Below are positions 1-8,938 of a stretch of DNA of 64,000 nt, in pieces (position 1 is the first letter of the stretch; each line of letters opens with the position of its first letter). Under the pieces are notes generated by a model. That model saw only the letters and a program-made list of their open reading frames with translations. It was not told the DNA's origin and did no database searches. The translations under genes were made by a program, and so were the position numbers. Source of the stretch: Eubacteriaceae bacterium (GTDB lineage Bacteria > Bacillota > Clostridia > Lachnospirales > Lachnospiraceae); NCBI GenBank assembly GCA_910574895.1, contig CAJTDQ010000001.1, positions 1-64,000 of the forward strand, read 5' to 3'.

Positions 1-192
1 TATGATAATGCTCCCATGGAGCGTTTTTATAATACCTTTAAAAATGAATTGATATATCAGAATATTTATTACAGTGCAGATACATTAGATGAAGCGGTAA
101 GTCATTATGTATTTTTGTGGTATAACCATGTCAGACCACATTCATACAATGGAGGGCTGACTCCGTTCGAAGCAAGGCACAGGCAGAAATAA
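1..192 (+). CDS. IS3-family transposase OrfB, C-terminal part (cut by window edge)
   Basis: Frame 1 is open from the first base to TAA at 190-192 and encodes the C-terminal end of a DDE integrase-type transposase. It shows N-A-P-M-E-R-F with the final catalytic glutamate of the DDE triad, followed by a basic F-K-N-E-L segment. Near the C-terminus is W-Y-N-x-x-R-P-H-x-x-x-x-x-L-T-P-F-E, the usual end of IS3/IS150-type OrfB and rve-core proteins. The N-terminal HTH and the first two catalytic aspartates are outside the window. Known family role: cut-and-paste or copy-out transposition using the terminal inverted repeats. Confidence 0.88.
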   Translation, partial: YDNAPMERFYNTFKNELIYQNIYYSADTLDEAVSHYVFLWYNHVRPHSYNGGLTPFEARHRQK

Positions 193-202
193 GTCCGTCC
201 CA

Positions 203-230
203 AGTGTAGCAATTTTGCTTGACCACTACA
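203..230 (-). repeat. Putative right terminal inverted repeat of the IS3 element
   Basis: Read inward (minus strand), the sequence begins TGTAGTGGTCAAGCAAAATT, starting with the TG dinucleotide expected for IS3-family termini. The Rhs frame becomes continuous just after it, at about 231. The boundary is inferred from the TG/CA rule, not from a second copy. Confidence 0.6.
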
Positions 231-240
231 CAGCTATGGA

Positions 241-3200
241 ATGAAAGCAGAAGCAAAAGGAAAGTATGTCAGAGTTATCATGCCGAACAGTGCGAGATGG
301 AACTTCGAAAATGACGGATGCGGAGGATTTGTATCATTAGACAACAAAGGAATCTTGACCTATGAGAACAAAAAATACAAGCTGGTAACGATTGATATGA
401 CAGAGTATGGGTTTGATACAAACGGATACTTGTCATATATCAGAGACTATCAGGGGAATCAGATAAATATAATGGCAGACAGCGATGGAAAAGTACAGAG
501 AATCACAGACAGCAGCGGCACTTTTATCCGGTTCACATATACAGGAAATAAACTGACAAGAGCAGAAGAAGTAAAGAACGGAAATGCTATACAGGAAGCA
601 GCGTACACATATGAAGGAGAACATCTGGTAAAAGCATCTTATCCCGGAGGGCAGGAGACTCATTATGAATACACAGGCGGAAGACTGTCCAGAGTAACAA
701 ACAGTGGAGAAAACAATGGAGGAGCATTAAAGTCATCAGACATTACATATTACACAGAAGGAAAAAATACAGGAATGGTAAAGACTGTTGAAAATGCCAT
801 AGGAGTCAAATCGACCTATACATATGACTTTACAAACCATGCTACAACAATAAGCGACAGTAATACAAAAGAAAGCGGCATCAGAAAAATACGATATACA
901 TACAATGACAGCCTTGCAGTGACAAAAGAAGAAGACCTGAAACTGGCGGTAAATAATCAGCAGATAAGTGAAATCGAATATATAAATAATACATCTGAGG
1001 AAATTGGTACAGACCCTGACAGACCATTATCCAGCAAAGACCAGTATGGAAATATCACCCATTATGAGTATGATGATAACGGAAATCTGACAAAGACCAC
1101 ATATCCGGACGGTTCCACAGAAACAGCAACCTATGACGAAGATACCAATAATGTATTAACATCCACAGATAGAAATGGATTGGTAACAGAAAATACATAT
1201 AATAATGGTCTGCTGACTGAGGTAAAAGTTGGAGGGCTTGTAACAGCAACATATAGTTATTATCCTGAAACAACATACGGAATCGAAGGACTGGCAAAAC
1301 AGGAAACAGATGCCCATGGAAATATAACAGAGTATGAATACGATACGAAAGGCAATGTGACAAAAACAAAGCAGATCATAGACGGAGTCAGCCATATTAC
1401 AACGAATACATATGATAATAAAGGACAGCTGACAAAAACAGTCGATCCGGAAGGTATTAAGACAGAGTATATTTACAACGAAGCCGGTGCAGTACTGCTT
1501 ACAAAAGTAATGGATAAAAACGGACAGAACATACAGTTTACAAGAAATGTACATGACGTACTGGGAAGAGAGATACAGGTCATTGGACCTGCTGTTTTTG
1601 ATCCAACAAAAGATAATTTGGATGCAGATATATACAGCGATAAAACAGCAGGAACATACAAAACATATAACAACAAAGGTCAGGTAATCAGTGAAAGAGA
1701 TGCGCTCGGAAATATCACAAGGTATGTCTATGATGCAGATGGAAATGTGCAAAAGGAGATAAAACCAAACGGTACCTATTACACATCAGAGTATGATAAA
1801 GACGGAAGGAAGATAAAGGAAAAATTCCACCAGAATGAAAATGCAGTGCCGTTGCTTCTGAAAAAAATGACATACTCAGAAGACAAGAACGAGACCACAA
1901 CAACAGATTACATTGACAACAGTCTGTTTTCAACCACAGTGCAGGAGTACGATTGGGAAGGAAATGTAATAAGGGAAGAGGCACCGTCAGGACTGGTAAA
2001 AACAAGTACATATGAAAACGGACTGCTGATGAGAGAATCAACAACAGAAAAGAACTCAGCGATTGAAAAAACATTCACGGAATATACATACGATGCATGG
2101 GGACGAACCTTAAGTAAGACAGAATCCTTTGATGAGACAGGAAACAGTAAGACAAAGTATACATATGATAATTATGGGAACATCCTTACAGAATCAGAAA
2201 AAAACAATGCCGCAGGCGGGCAGACAACATATGCCACAACAACTCATGAATACGATTCCCAGGACAACGAAATCAAGACAATAACGCCGGACGGAAGATA
2301 TGTCCAGCATTACTACCGTTGGGACGGAAAGATATTGAGAGATTATAAAGGAATGAAAAGCCCTTTGACCATTCAGGGACTGGATGATGTCATAAACACA
2401 GGCAACCAGAAATATTCGGTAATCAAATATGAATATGATGCCATGGGGCGTCTGTCGAAAAAGACAGACCCGCTCGGAAAGAGTGAGACATACAGTTATG
2501 ATAAAGCAGGAAGAGAAAAGACATATGTCGATAAAAACGGAGTAAGCCATACAACAGAGTATGACAGGGCGGATAATCCGATAAAAAAGACAAGTGAGAA
2601 AGCAGGAGAGAGCCGAAAAATCATAAAAGAATACACCTATGATAACATGGGAAATGTGGCAACGGAAAAAGAAGGAAGTACCACCACAACATATACATAT
2701 GACGGAAGAAACAACTGTATTAAAGAAGTGTCGGGAAATGTTGTAAAAGAATATCAGTATAACAATTCAGACATGGTAAACGAATACACTATATCAATAG
2801 ACGGAATACAAAAGCAGAAAGTAACAAACACATATGATAGATGTGGAAATGTGACCCATGTGTATGAAAATGATATATTAAAAGCAGTGTATGAGTATGA
2901 TAAATGGGGACAGGTTATCAAGACAACTAGCGGAAATGGAAACATCGAAGAAAGAACATATAATCCGGCAGGATTGGTGACCTCAGTCATTAACAGGAGG
3001 GACACAAGAGTATTATCCCAGTATGCATACACTTACTGTTATGATGGGAAGGAGAGGACAAAAACAGACAGCAGTGGAACGACAGTGTATTTATATGACA
3101 GAGATGGGGAACTGGAAAAAGAAGTAAAGTATGACAGGAAGACGGACAATACTACCATGGAGAAAGCGGCAGTAATTGTTCCGGATATTCCGGAGTATGT

Positions 3201-5226
3201 AAGTACCGAAAAGGGCGGGGAGGTAAGATATTATACATATATACCAGTGGTTACCTGCTCCTATACGATACAGATTTATAATAATAGTAATGAATTGAAA
3301 ATGTCCTTATATGAAAATGAAACTTTGATATTTGAAAAAAATGCTGGTATTCAGGATGGAGGAGGTTTATCCATATCATATACATTGAGTGAGGGGAAAA
3401 AATATGTAATTACCCTAAAAGACCAGACAGGTAAAGGAAATTACAATTTTGTAATGAAACAGAGTAAACGAACCAATACAAGCATAAGCAGTGCGAAAGC
3501 CATTACGGAAGATATTCTGGAGAGTGTGGAGATAGAGCAGAGAGGTCAGACCAGATATTACGGAATGACTGCAACAGTGTCAGGAATGTATACGATAGAG
3601 GGGAGTGGAAATGGTATAAAAACGATAGTTACATTGTATACAGGCACTGGAACATATCTGGTGGGAGGTACAAACAGTTCAGATATAGATTCGTGGGGAA
3701 AGGTACAGTATCAGTTGACGAAAGGAGAACGGTACGTTATTGGTGTATCGGTATATGGCAGTGTAGGCAGTCTTACACTGGATATCGAATCTCCATCACA
3801 TGAAAAGAAAAATGTTACAGAGTATATATATGACGGGAATGGAAACAGAATAAAACTGTCAGAATGTGAAGAAGGTAACGTGAAACAGACAGCCTATACA
3901 TATGACAAAAATGACAGACTGCTCATGGAGAGTACTGGTGATGAAACAGTTACGTATACCTATGATGACAATGGAAACATGTTGGGAAAATCAGATGGAA
4001 CAGAGCAGACATTTGATCTGCTTGGCAGAATGAGCAGTTATAAATCGGAAGAGGGAACAGTTACGACATATGGTTATTATGCAGATGATATGCGGAAGAG
4101 CAAAAAGACAGGAAACAGTGCAGAGATTACGCAGATATGGAGTGATGAAGACATTGCACTGGAACTGGAGAGTGGAGAAGTACGGAGTACCTATGTATAC
4201 GGCGAGAAACTTATCTGCAGTGCATACGGATGGTACCTGTATAATGCTCATGGTGATGTCACAGCGCTGACTGCGAATAACGGAACGATAGCAAAGAATT
4301 ATGAGTATAACAGTTTCGGTGTACAGAAGTCTGCTACGGATGACGGGGATGAGAATCCATACAGATACAGTGGTGAATACTATGATGCGGAGAGTGGATA
4401 CACATATCTGCAGGCGAGGTATTATGACCCGGATATGGGAAGGTTTATCAGTGAGGACCCGGCAATGGATGGGGAGAACTGGTATGTGTACTGTGGAAAT
4501 GACCCGGTGAATATGGTGGACCCGACGGGGATGTGGTTTGGGTTTACGCATAAAGAGATAACGAAATACGCATTTAAACATGCAAAAGGGGTAGATAATA
4601 ACGATAGTGCAAAAAATGGTTTACTAGACGGATGTACACGCCCTGATCAGAATCCAAGAATGGAAAGAAAATGGCATGGGCATAAAGGCTATGATAAAGC
4701 TATAGAGAAACAGCTTATTGATGCAGGAAAATTAATGAGAAAAGGTAAAAAAACAGAGAGCAGATATTATAAGGTTTATTATATGCTTGGAATTGCTTTA
4801 CATACAATCCAAGATTTTTATGCACACAATGTCAAACTAAATGGAAAAATTGTGGATTCCAGAAAAGTGGCAGATGGAAAAATATTGGCGTCAGGTCCAT
4901 ATGTTTTAAAAGGTGCAACAAATGTATCTATGGGAGAGCATCCGGAGTATATAAGTTTTAATTATGTGAAAAAGTGCATTAATAATCAGGATATTGGTAA
5001 AGATCGTAAATATTATAGTGTTCATGCTATTACTGCGGATAATCCCTTCGCATATTTTAATGGTAAAAAGTGGGTAAGAACTGCGAAAGGAAGTAATCCA
5101 AGATTAAATAAAGCAAAGAAAGAGTCAAAAGAATATTTAGAAAAGGCTGCAATATGCTTTACGGATAAAAAAACTACATACAATAAAAAAAGTAATAGCA
5201 AGTATTACAAAAAATTAAGTTTTTAG
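241..5226 (+). CDS. Rhs/YD-repeat polymorphic toxin with zinc phospholipase C-like tip, 5'-truncated by IS
   Basis: A 1661-residue frame dominated by YD repeats (Y-x-Y-D-x-x-G-x), with the Rhs core-end signature around residues 1385-1432 (ARYYDPDMGRF, ending DPTGMW). After the core, a variable tip begins with T-H at H1437. It continues with D1463, W-H-G-H (H1479/H1481), L-G-x-A-L-H1521-x-x-x-D1525-x-x-x-H1529 and E-H1567. The order and spacing match the zinc ligands of bacterial zinc-dependent phospholipase C (C. perfringens alpha-toxin, B. cereus PLC). Residues about 977-1184 interrupt the YD repeats with two beta-rich modules resembling pre-peptidase C-terminal domains. The frame is open back into the IS end (an in-frame stop lies at 220-222). 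ATG 241 has no convincing ribosome site, and no signal peptide or N-terminal region remains. The gene is therefore probably decapitated and silent, or expressed only from the IS. Family knowledge: Rhs cores encapsulate C-terminal toxins used in contact-dependent competition. The phospholipase call is inferred from motifs. Confidence 0.82.
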   Translation: MKAEAKGKYVRVIMPNSARWNFENDGCGGFVSLDNKGILTYENKKYKLVTIDMTEYGFDTNGYLSYIRDYQGNQINIMADSDGKVQRITDSSGTFIRFTYTGNKLTRAEEVKNGNAIQEAAYTYEGEHLVKASYPGGQETHYEYTGGRLSRVTNSGENNGGALKSSDITYYTEGKNTGMVKTVENAIGVKSTYTYDFTNHATTISDSNTKESGIRKIRYTYNDSLAVTKEEDLKLAVNNQQISEIEYINNTSEEIGTDPDRPLSSKDQYGNITHYEYDDNGNLTKTTYPDGSTETATYDEDTNNVLTSTDRNGLVTENTYNNGLLTEVKVGGLVTATYSYYPETTYGIEGLAKQETDAHGNITEYEYDTKGNVTKTKQIIDGVSHITTNTYDNKGQLTKTVDPEGIKTEYIYNEAGAVLLTKVMDKNGQNIQFTRNVHDVLGREIQVIGPAVFDPTKDNLDADIYSDKTAGTYKTYNNKGQVISERDALGNITRYVYDADGNVQKEIKPNGTYYTSEYDKDGRKIKEKFHQNENAVPLLLKKMTYSEDKNETTTTDYIDNSLFSTTVQEYDWEGNVIREEAPSGLVKTSTYENGLLMRESTTEKNSAIEKTFTEYTYDAWGRTLSKTESFDETGNSKTKYTYDNYGNILTESEKNNAAGGQTTYATTTHEYDSQDNEIKTITPDGRYVQHYYRWDGKILRDYKGMKSPLTIQGLDDVINTGNQKYSVIKYEYDAMGRLSKKTDPLGKSETYSYDKAGREKTYVDKNGVSHTTEYDRADNPIKKTSEKAGESRKIIKEYTYDNMGNVATEKEGSTTTTYTYDGRNNCIKEVSGNVVKEYQYNNSDMVNEYTISIDGIQKQKVTNTYDRCGNVTHVYENDILKAVYEYDKWGQVIKTTSGNGNIEERTYNPAGLVTSVINRRDTRVLSQYAYTYCYDGKERTKTDSSGTTVYLYDRDGELEKEVKYDRKTDNTTMEKAAVIVPDIPEYVSTEKGGEVRYYTYIPVVTCSYTIQIYNNSNELKMSLYENETLIFEKNAGIQDGGGLSISYTLSEGKKYVITLKDQTGKGNYNFVMKQSKRTNTSISSAKAITEDILESVEIEQRGQTRYYGMTATVSGMYTIEGSGNGIKTIVTLYTGTGTYLVGGTNSSDIDSWGKVQYQLTKGERYVIGVSVYGSVGSLTLDIESPSHEKKNVTEYIYDGNGNRIKLSECEEGNVKQTAYTYDKNDRLLMESTGDETVTYTYDDNGNMLGKSDGTEQTFDLLGRMSSYKSEEGTVTTYGYYADDMRKSKKTGNSAEITQIWSDEDIALELESGEVRSTYVYGEKLICSAYGWYLYNAHGDVTALTANNGTIAKNYEYNSFGVQKSATDDGDENPYRYSGEYYDAESGYTYLQARYYDPDMGRFISEDPAMDGENWYVYCGNDPVNMVDPTGMWFGFTHKEITKYAFKHAKGVDNNDSAKNGLLDGCTRPDQNPRMERKWHGHKGYDKAIEKQLIDAGKLMRKGKKTESRYYKVYYMLGIALHTIQDFYAHNVKLNGKIVDSRKVADGKILASGPYVLKGATNVSMGEHPEYISFNYVKKCINNQDIGKDRKYYSVHAITADNPFAYFNGKKWVRTAKGSNPRLNKAKKESKEYLEKAAICFTDKKTTYNKKSNSKYYKKLSF

Positions 5227-5238
5227 GAGAGATGGTTT

Positions 5239-6204
5239 ATGAAAAGAAAAATTTTAAAGTATTTAATAATAAATTCGTTTATGCTACTAATTGTATTACA
5301 AGTAGGATTAATTAATCAAACAACTGTATATGCAAAGAATAAGAATGATGTAAGGGCATTGAAACATATCATAAAAGTTCAAAGAAAACGTGGAGCAGAT
5401 GTGTCAAAAAATATAAATAATAAAAGAGAGTATAGATGGAAAAATGGTAGATTAGTAAAAATAAATTGGGAGTCGAGTTATATAAAAGGTAACTTAAATT
5501 TAAATAAGTTTATTAAATTGGAAAGTGTTGAGATAGGGGATAATAGATTAACAGACTTATACATTAATAAATGTAAGAAACTAAAATATTTAGATTGTCA
5601 GTCTAATAAACTAAAAAAAATTAGTATTAATAAATGTAAAAAACTAAAATATCTATATTGCTCAAGAAATAAACTAGAGAGAATAAAGATAAATTCATTA
5701 AACAATTTGAAAGTATTTAATTGTGATAGGAATAAGATTTTAAAATTGGATTTAAGCAACAATAAAGAACTTGCTTATTTAGACTGTGCATTTAATAAAC
5801 TAAAAGAATTAAATTTGAGCAATAACAGTAAACTAGTATCTCTTTGGTGTAACTATAATAAATTAGAAGGCTTGGATTTAAGAAATTGCAAATTGACTAC
5901 AGGAGTAAATTGTTCGAACAATAAACTTAAACGTATTTTGTTAAGGAATAATATGAAATTAGAGTATTTATATATTTATGATAATCTTTTAGCAGATATT
6001 CCGTTTAATAAGATTAGATATGTGGAACTTTTACATTGTTTTGGCAATAATATAAAAGAAATAGATATGAATAGATTTGAATATTATCCGGCGTCAATCT
6101 GGTGCGATAAAAATGTAAAAATATATGGTTGGAATAGTGAAGAATATGTATATAAAATAGAAGTTTCCGGAAAGACTGCTGATTATACGATTGATTTGAA
6201 ATGA
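5239..6204 (+). CDS. Secreted leucine-rich-repeat protein (LRR paralog 1)
   Basis: 321 residues starting 12 bases after the Rhs stop, behind AGGAGAGA, so it is translationally close to the toxin. Residues 1-32 form a signal peptide (basic start, hydrophobic core, V-Y-A end). Residues 33-75 are a short conserved cap (N-D-V-R-A-L, I-I-K-V-Q, G-R-L-V-K-I-N-W) shared with the next three proteins. The rest is about ten repeats of roughly 21 residues with the pattern L-x-Y-L-D-C-x-x-N-x-L-x-x-L-x-L. Known family behaviour: such LRRs are protein-binding scaffolds exported to the surface. No catalytic motif is visible. The position suggests an immunity or accessory role to the Rhs toxin, which is inference only. 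Confidence 0.82.
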   Translation: MKRKILKYLIINSFMLLIVLQVGLINQTTVYAKNKNDVRALKHIIKVQRKRGADVSKNINNKREYRWKNGRLVKINWESSYIKGNLNLNKFIKLESVEIGDNRLTDLYINKCKKLKYLDCQSNKLKKISINKCKKLKYLYCSRNKLERIKINSLNNLKVFNCDRNKILKLDLSNNKELAYLDCAFNKLKELNLSNNSKLVSLWCNYNKLEGLDLRNCKLTTGVNCSNNKLKRILLRNNMKLEYLYIYDNLLADIPFNKIRYVELLHCFGNNIKEIDMNRFEYYPASIWCDKNVKIYGWNSEEYVYKIEVSGKTADYTIDLK

Positions 6205-6293
6205 TGTTTGAATAACATATTTAGATATTAAAAAATATTAGTATTGAATTGTGTTAAAATTTTAGTTGATACTTGAATTGTTTTTGAAAAATA

Positions 6294-6322
6294 TTGTAAA
6301 AAAATGTAAGCAATGATACAAT
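6294..6322 (+). promoter_or_regulatory. Predicted sigma-A promoter ahead of LRR paralog 2
   Basis: The TTGTAA box at 6294-6299 and TACAAT at 6317-6322 are separated by 17 bases, in the 309-base gap between LRR genes 1 and 2. Transcription from here would run through the hairpin at 6374-6450 before the second LRR gene. Confidence 0.45.
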
Positions 6323-6373
6323 CAAAAAAAGAGAATATGGACGATTGTATTATGAAAAACATTAATAAAGCAT

Positions 6374-6450
6374 AAATTCCCGAACAGAACCGGATTGATG
6401 TATCAGATAGAATCTGACTTATGAATGTGGTTACCGTTCGGGAATTTTTT
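6374..6450 (+). terminator. Long hairpin with T-tract between LRR genes 1 and 2
   Basis: A perfect 12-bp stem (AAATTCCCGAAC at 6374-6385 with GTTCGGGAATTT at 6436-6447) closes a 50-base loop and is followed by a T run. Inside the loop TCAGA-TAGAA-TCTGA forms a second small hairpin. It can act as an intrinsic terminator. Related hairpins lie at 7501-7571 and 8798-8881, before the next two LRR genes. The rest of the gap 6205-6513 holds only a predicted promoter and a ribosome site. Confidence 0.6.
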
Positions 6451-6513
6451 ATAGAAAACAGGAAAAAAGCGTTAAAAAGGAGGAGTTCTATGAATAAAAG
6501 GTTTTAATTCTAT

Positions 6514-7395
6514 ATGATGATTCTGATTTTCATGTTTTTATGTGGCATGAGTATGGAAGTTGAAGCGGTTGTCCAAAAGAACAGTAATGACGTGAAAGAA
6601 TTGAATAAAATAATAAGAATACAAAAGAAACATGGGGCAAAGGTTTCGGAAGATATTGATAACAAGAAACAATATCAATGGAGTAAAAAAACAGGAAGGC
6701 TCATAAAACTTAGATGGTATAAGAAGAATGTGACAGGGGAAGTGGATGTAAGTAATCTGAAGGCATTAAAAATAATTTATTTGAAGGGAAATAAAATCAC
6801 AGCGATAAAATTGGGAAAATTAGAAAATTTGAGAGATGTTAATCTTACAAATAATAGACTAAAAGTATTAGATATATCAAAGTTAAAAAAACTTAAATAT
6901 TTGGGTTGTGATAAAAATAGAATTAGGGAATTAAATCTTAGAAACAATCGGAATCTGAAAAGTTTAGGATGTAGCTACAATAAAATAATAAAGTTAAAAC
7001 TAAAAAATTTCAAAAAATTGAAAGCGTTATTTTGCAGTAATAACCTATTGGAAAACTTGGATGTTAGTAATTGCAGACTGGAGTGGGGATTGTTCTGTCA
7101 GGATAATAAGATAAAGACTCTTAAGTTAAAGCGTAAATCAGAAATGGCATATTTGTGGTGTCAGCGTAACCAGTTAAAGGAGTTGGATATTAGGGAAATC
7201 TTGGGGATTCAAAGTTTAAAATGTCAGAAAAATCTATTTGATAAACTGGATTTAACAACTACTGACCAGGCTTGGCTTAATGATATTTCCTGTGACAGCA
7301 GTGTCAATATAATTGGGCGCAATGAAGAGTATAAAATAGAGAAAATACGCATAAAGAAAGATGTGGTATTTTATGACTTTGATTGTTGGATGTAG
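6514..7395 (+). CDS. Leucine-rich-repeat protein (LRR paralog 2), signal peptide broken by a stop codon
   Basis: 293 residues: an N-terminal cap like the other three paralogs (N-D-V-K-E-L, G-R-L-I-K-L-R-W), then about nine cysteine-containing LRRs ending near D-C-W-M. The start is the oddity. A good ribosome site (AAGGAGGAG) precedes ATG 6490, which reads MNKRF and then TAA at 6505-6507. The same frame resumes after the stop with F-Y-M-M-I-L-I-F-M-F-L-C-G, which is the hydrophobic core of a signal peptide ending V-E-A. The natural start was therefore 6490, and a nonsense codon now removes the basic n-region. ATG 6514 has no ribosome site of its own, so expression needs reinitiation or readthrough. 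Likely a decaying gene. Confidence 0.75.
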   Translation: MMILIFMFLCGMSMEVEAVVQKNSNDVKELNKIIRIQKKHGAKVSEDIDNKKQYQWSKKTGRLIKLRWYKKNVTGEVDVSNLKALKIIYLKGNKITAIKLGKLENLRDVNLTNNRLKVLDISKLKKLKYLGCDKNRIRELNLRNNRNLKSLGCSYNKIIKLKLKNFKKLKALFCSNNLLENLDVSNCRLEWGLFCQDNKIKTLKLKRKSEMAYLWCQRNQLKELDIREILGIQSLKCQKNLFDKLDLTTTDQAWLNDISCDSSVNIIGRNEEYKIEKIRIKKDVVFYDFDCWM

Positions 7396-7500
7396 TAGTT
7401 TTGTACATGAATAGAAAAATTTGTGGCGTTTCTAATAGTGATAAAAGATACAAAAGAATCTTAAAGATTATATTGTAAAATGCATTTATGACTAATTTTA

Positions 7501-7571
7501 AATTCCTGAGCAGTATCCAATTAGTATACTAGATGGAATGTATCAACAAATTAGATTTCTGCTTGGGGATT
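7501..7571 (+). other. Intergenic hairpin before LRR paralog 3
   Basis: AATTCCTGAGCAG (7501-7513) pairs with CTGCTTGGGGATT (7559-7571) over 13 positions with three G-T wobbles, closing a 45-base loop. There is no clean T-tract afterwards. The following leader (TTTCGTTTAATAAATATAGA at about 7593-7612) is nearly the same as the leader before LRR paralog 4, so the spacer was duplicated together with the gene. Confidence 0.5.
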
Positions 7572-7628
7572 TGCAATATTAAGAGAAGGTATTTCGTTTA
7601 ATAAATATAGACAGAGGGGAGGGGAATT

Positions 7629-8792
7629 ATGTACAAACAGGTTATAAAGTATTTAATAATAAAATTATTTACTTTGCTAATTGTATTACAAGTAGTGGGA
7701 ATTAATCAGACAAATGTATATGCAAAGAATAAAAATGACGTAAGAGCATTGAAGCATATCATAAAAGTTCAAAGAAAACGAGGAGCAAAAGTATCAAAAA
7801 ATATTAATGATACACATGAATATACATGGAAAAAGGGAAGATTAATTTGTCTTAGTTGGTCGGAAGATAAAGTTAAAGGAAAGTTAAGTCTAAATAAATT
7901 AACCTATTTAGAAGAAATTGGACTAAATGATAATGAAGTAACAAATTTATATGTTAGTAAATGTAAAAGATTGAAATACTTGGATTGTTCAGAAAATAAA
8001 TTGAAGAGATTAAATGTTTCGAAACTGAAAAACTTAAAAGAATTAGACTGTTATAAAAATAAGATTAAGAAACTGAGTTTGAATAATAAGTTATTAATAT
8101 GTTTGAATTGCAGTAATAATAAACTAAATAAACTGGAAATTTCTAAATTAAAAAGAATACGCGAACTTGATTGTTCAAAAAATGAAATAAACTCATTGAA
8201 TTGTTCCAAATTAAAAAATTTAAAATATTTAGATTGTAAAGAAAATAAATTAAAAAGACTTACTATTTTGGGTGCGAAAAAGCTGGAGTCACTTATTTGT
8301 TCTCATAATGCATTAAAAGAGTTAAATTTAAAAGAGGCATACAATCTTGGTGTGGTGGATTGCTCTAACAATAATATAGAAAAATTAGATTTAAAGGAAC
8401 TATATAATTTATGTGCGGTAGACTGTTCTTATAATAATATAACAACATTAAATTTGAATGGGCTATACAATTTGTGTGTCGTAGATTGCTCACATAATAA
8501 CTTAAATGAGTTATACTTTTATGATGTTGGAAAATTATTGGCAGATAATACAGACTATGTAGAACTGGATTGTTCATATAATCGGTTGACAAACTTAAAA
8601 TTAGGTACTGCATATTGGGAAAAAGTAACATGTAATAATAACAAATTGACGGAGATTGATTTAAGTGATTCTCTTTGGCTTGTGAGCATTAATTGTAGAA
8701 GTAATTATTTAACAAGTCTTGATGTAAGTGGTTTAATTAATTTGCAGAAAATTCGATGCGATAAGAATGTAAAAATAATAGGGAAAAAATAA
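7629..8792 (+). CDS. Secreted leucine-rich-repeat protein (LRR paralog 3)
   Basis: 387 residues, start set by GAGGGGAGGGG just upstream. The signal peptide (residues 1-32, ending V-Y-A) and cap (K-N-K-N-D-V-R-A-L-K-H) are almost the same as those of the first paralog, showing a recent duplication. About thirteen LRRs of the L-D-C-S-x-N-x-L type follow, ending with the C-D-K-N-V-K-I-I-G motif shared by all members. No membrane anchor, LPXTG motif or catalytic site is visible, so the product is probably released or held by protein contacts. Function unknown; protein binding is inferred from the fold. Confidence 0.82.
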   Translation: MYKQVIKYLIIKLFTLLIVLQVVGINQTNVYAKNKNDVRALKHIIKVQRKRGAKVSKNINDTHEYTWKKGRLICLSWSEDKVKGKLSLNKLTYLEEIGLNDNEVTNLYVSKCKRLKYLDCSENKLKRLNVSKLKNLKELDCYKNKIKKLSLNNKLLICLNCSNNKLNKLEISKLKRIRELDCSKNEINSLNCSKLKNLKYLDCKENKLKRLTILGAKKLESLICSHNALKELNLKEAYNLGVVDCSNNNIEKLDLKELYNLCAVDCSYNNITTLNLNGLYNLCVVDCSHNNLNELYFYDVGKLLADNTDYVELDCSYNRLTNLKLGTAYWEKVTCNNNKLTEIDLSDSLWLVSINCRSNYLTSLDVSGLINLQKIRCDKNVKIIGKK

Positions 8793-8797
8793 ATTGT

Positions 8798-8881
8798 AAA
8801 TTCTTAAGCAGAAGTTATTCTTAAAAAAATATAGAATTAAATTGAAAGTAACTTTTTGATTTAACTTCTGCTTAGGAATTT
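8798..8881 (+). other. Intergenic hairpin before LRR paralog 4
   Basis: A 20-bp stem with one wobble: positions 8798-8817 pair with 8862-8881 (core TTAAGCAGAAGTTA with TAACTTCTGCTTAG), loop 44 bases. It is the third member of the hairpin family found before LRR genes 2, 3 and 4. Downstream the sequence is TTGCAATTTT, not a clean T run, so termination efficiency is uncertain and a regulatory role is possible. Confidence 0.55.
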
Positions 8882-8938
8882 TGCAATTTTATGGAGAAAC
8901 CTTTCGTTTAACAAATACAGAAGGGAGGGAGTGTAGAT

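Larger units (their letters stand above)
1..230 (+). mobile_element. Right end of an IS3-family insertion sequence
   Basis: The window opens inside an insertion sequence. It holds the last 63 codons of an IS3-type OrfB transposase and then a noncoding tail ending at about 230 in a terminal repeat. The left end lies outside the window, so target-site duplication cannot be checked. The element abuts the Rhs reading frame directly, so it very probably inserted into that gene. Confidence 0.8.

Noticed and set aside
1055-2550. Several antisense frames of 100-200 codons under the rhs gene
   Set aside because: They arise from the biased composition of the YD repeats; no ribosome sites, promoters or recognisable domains.
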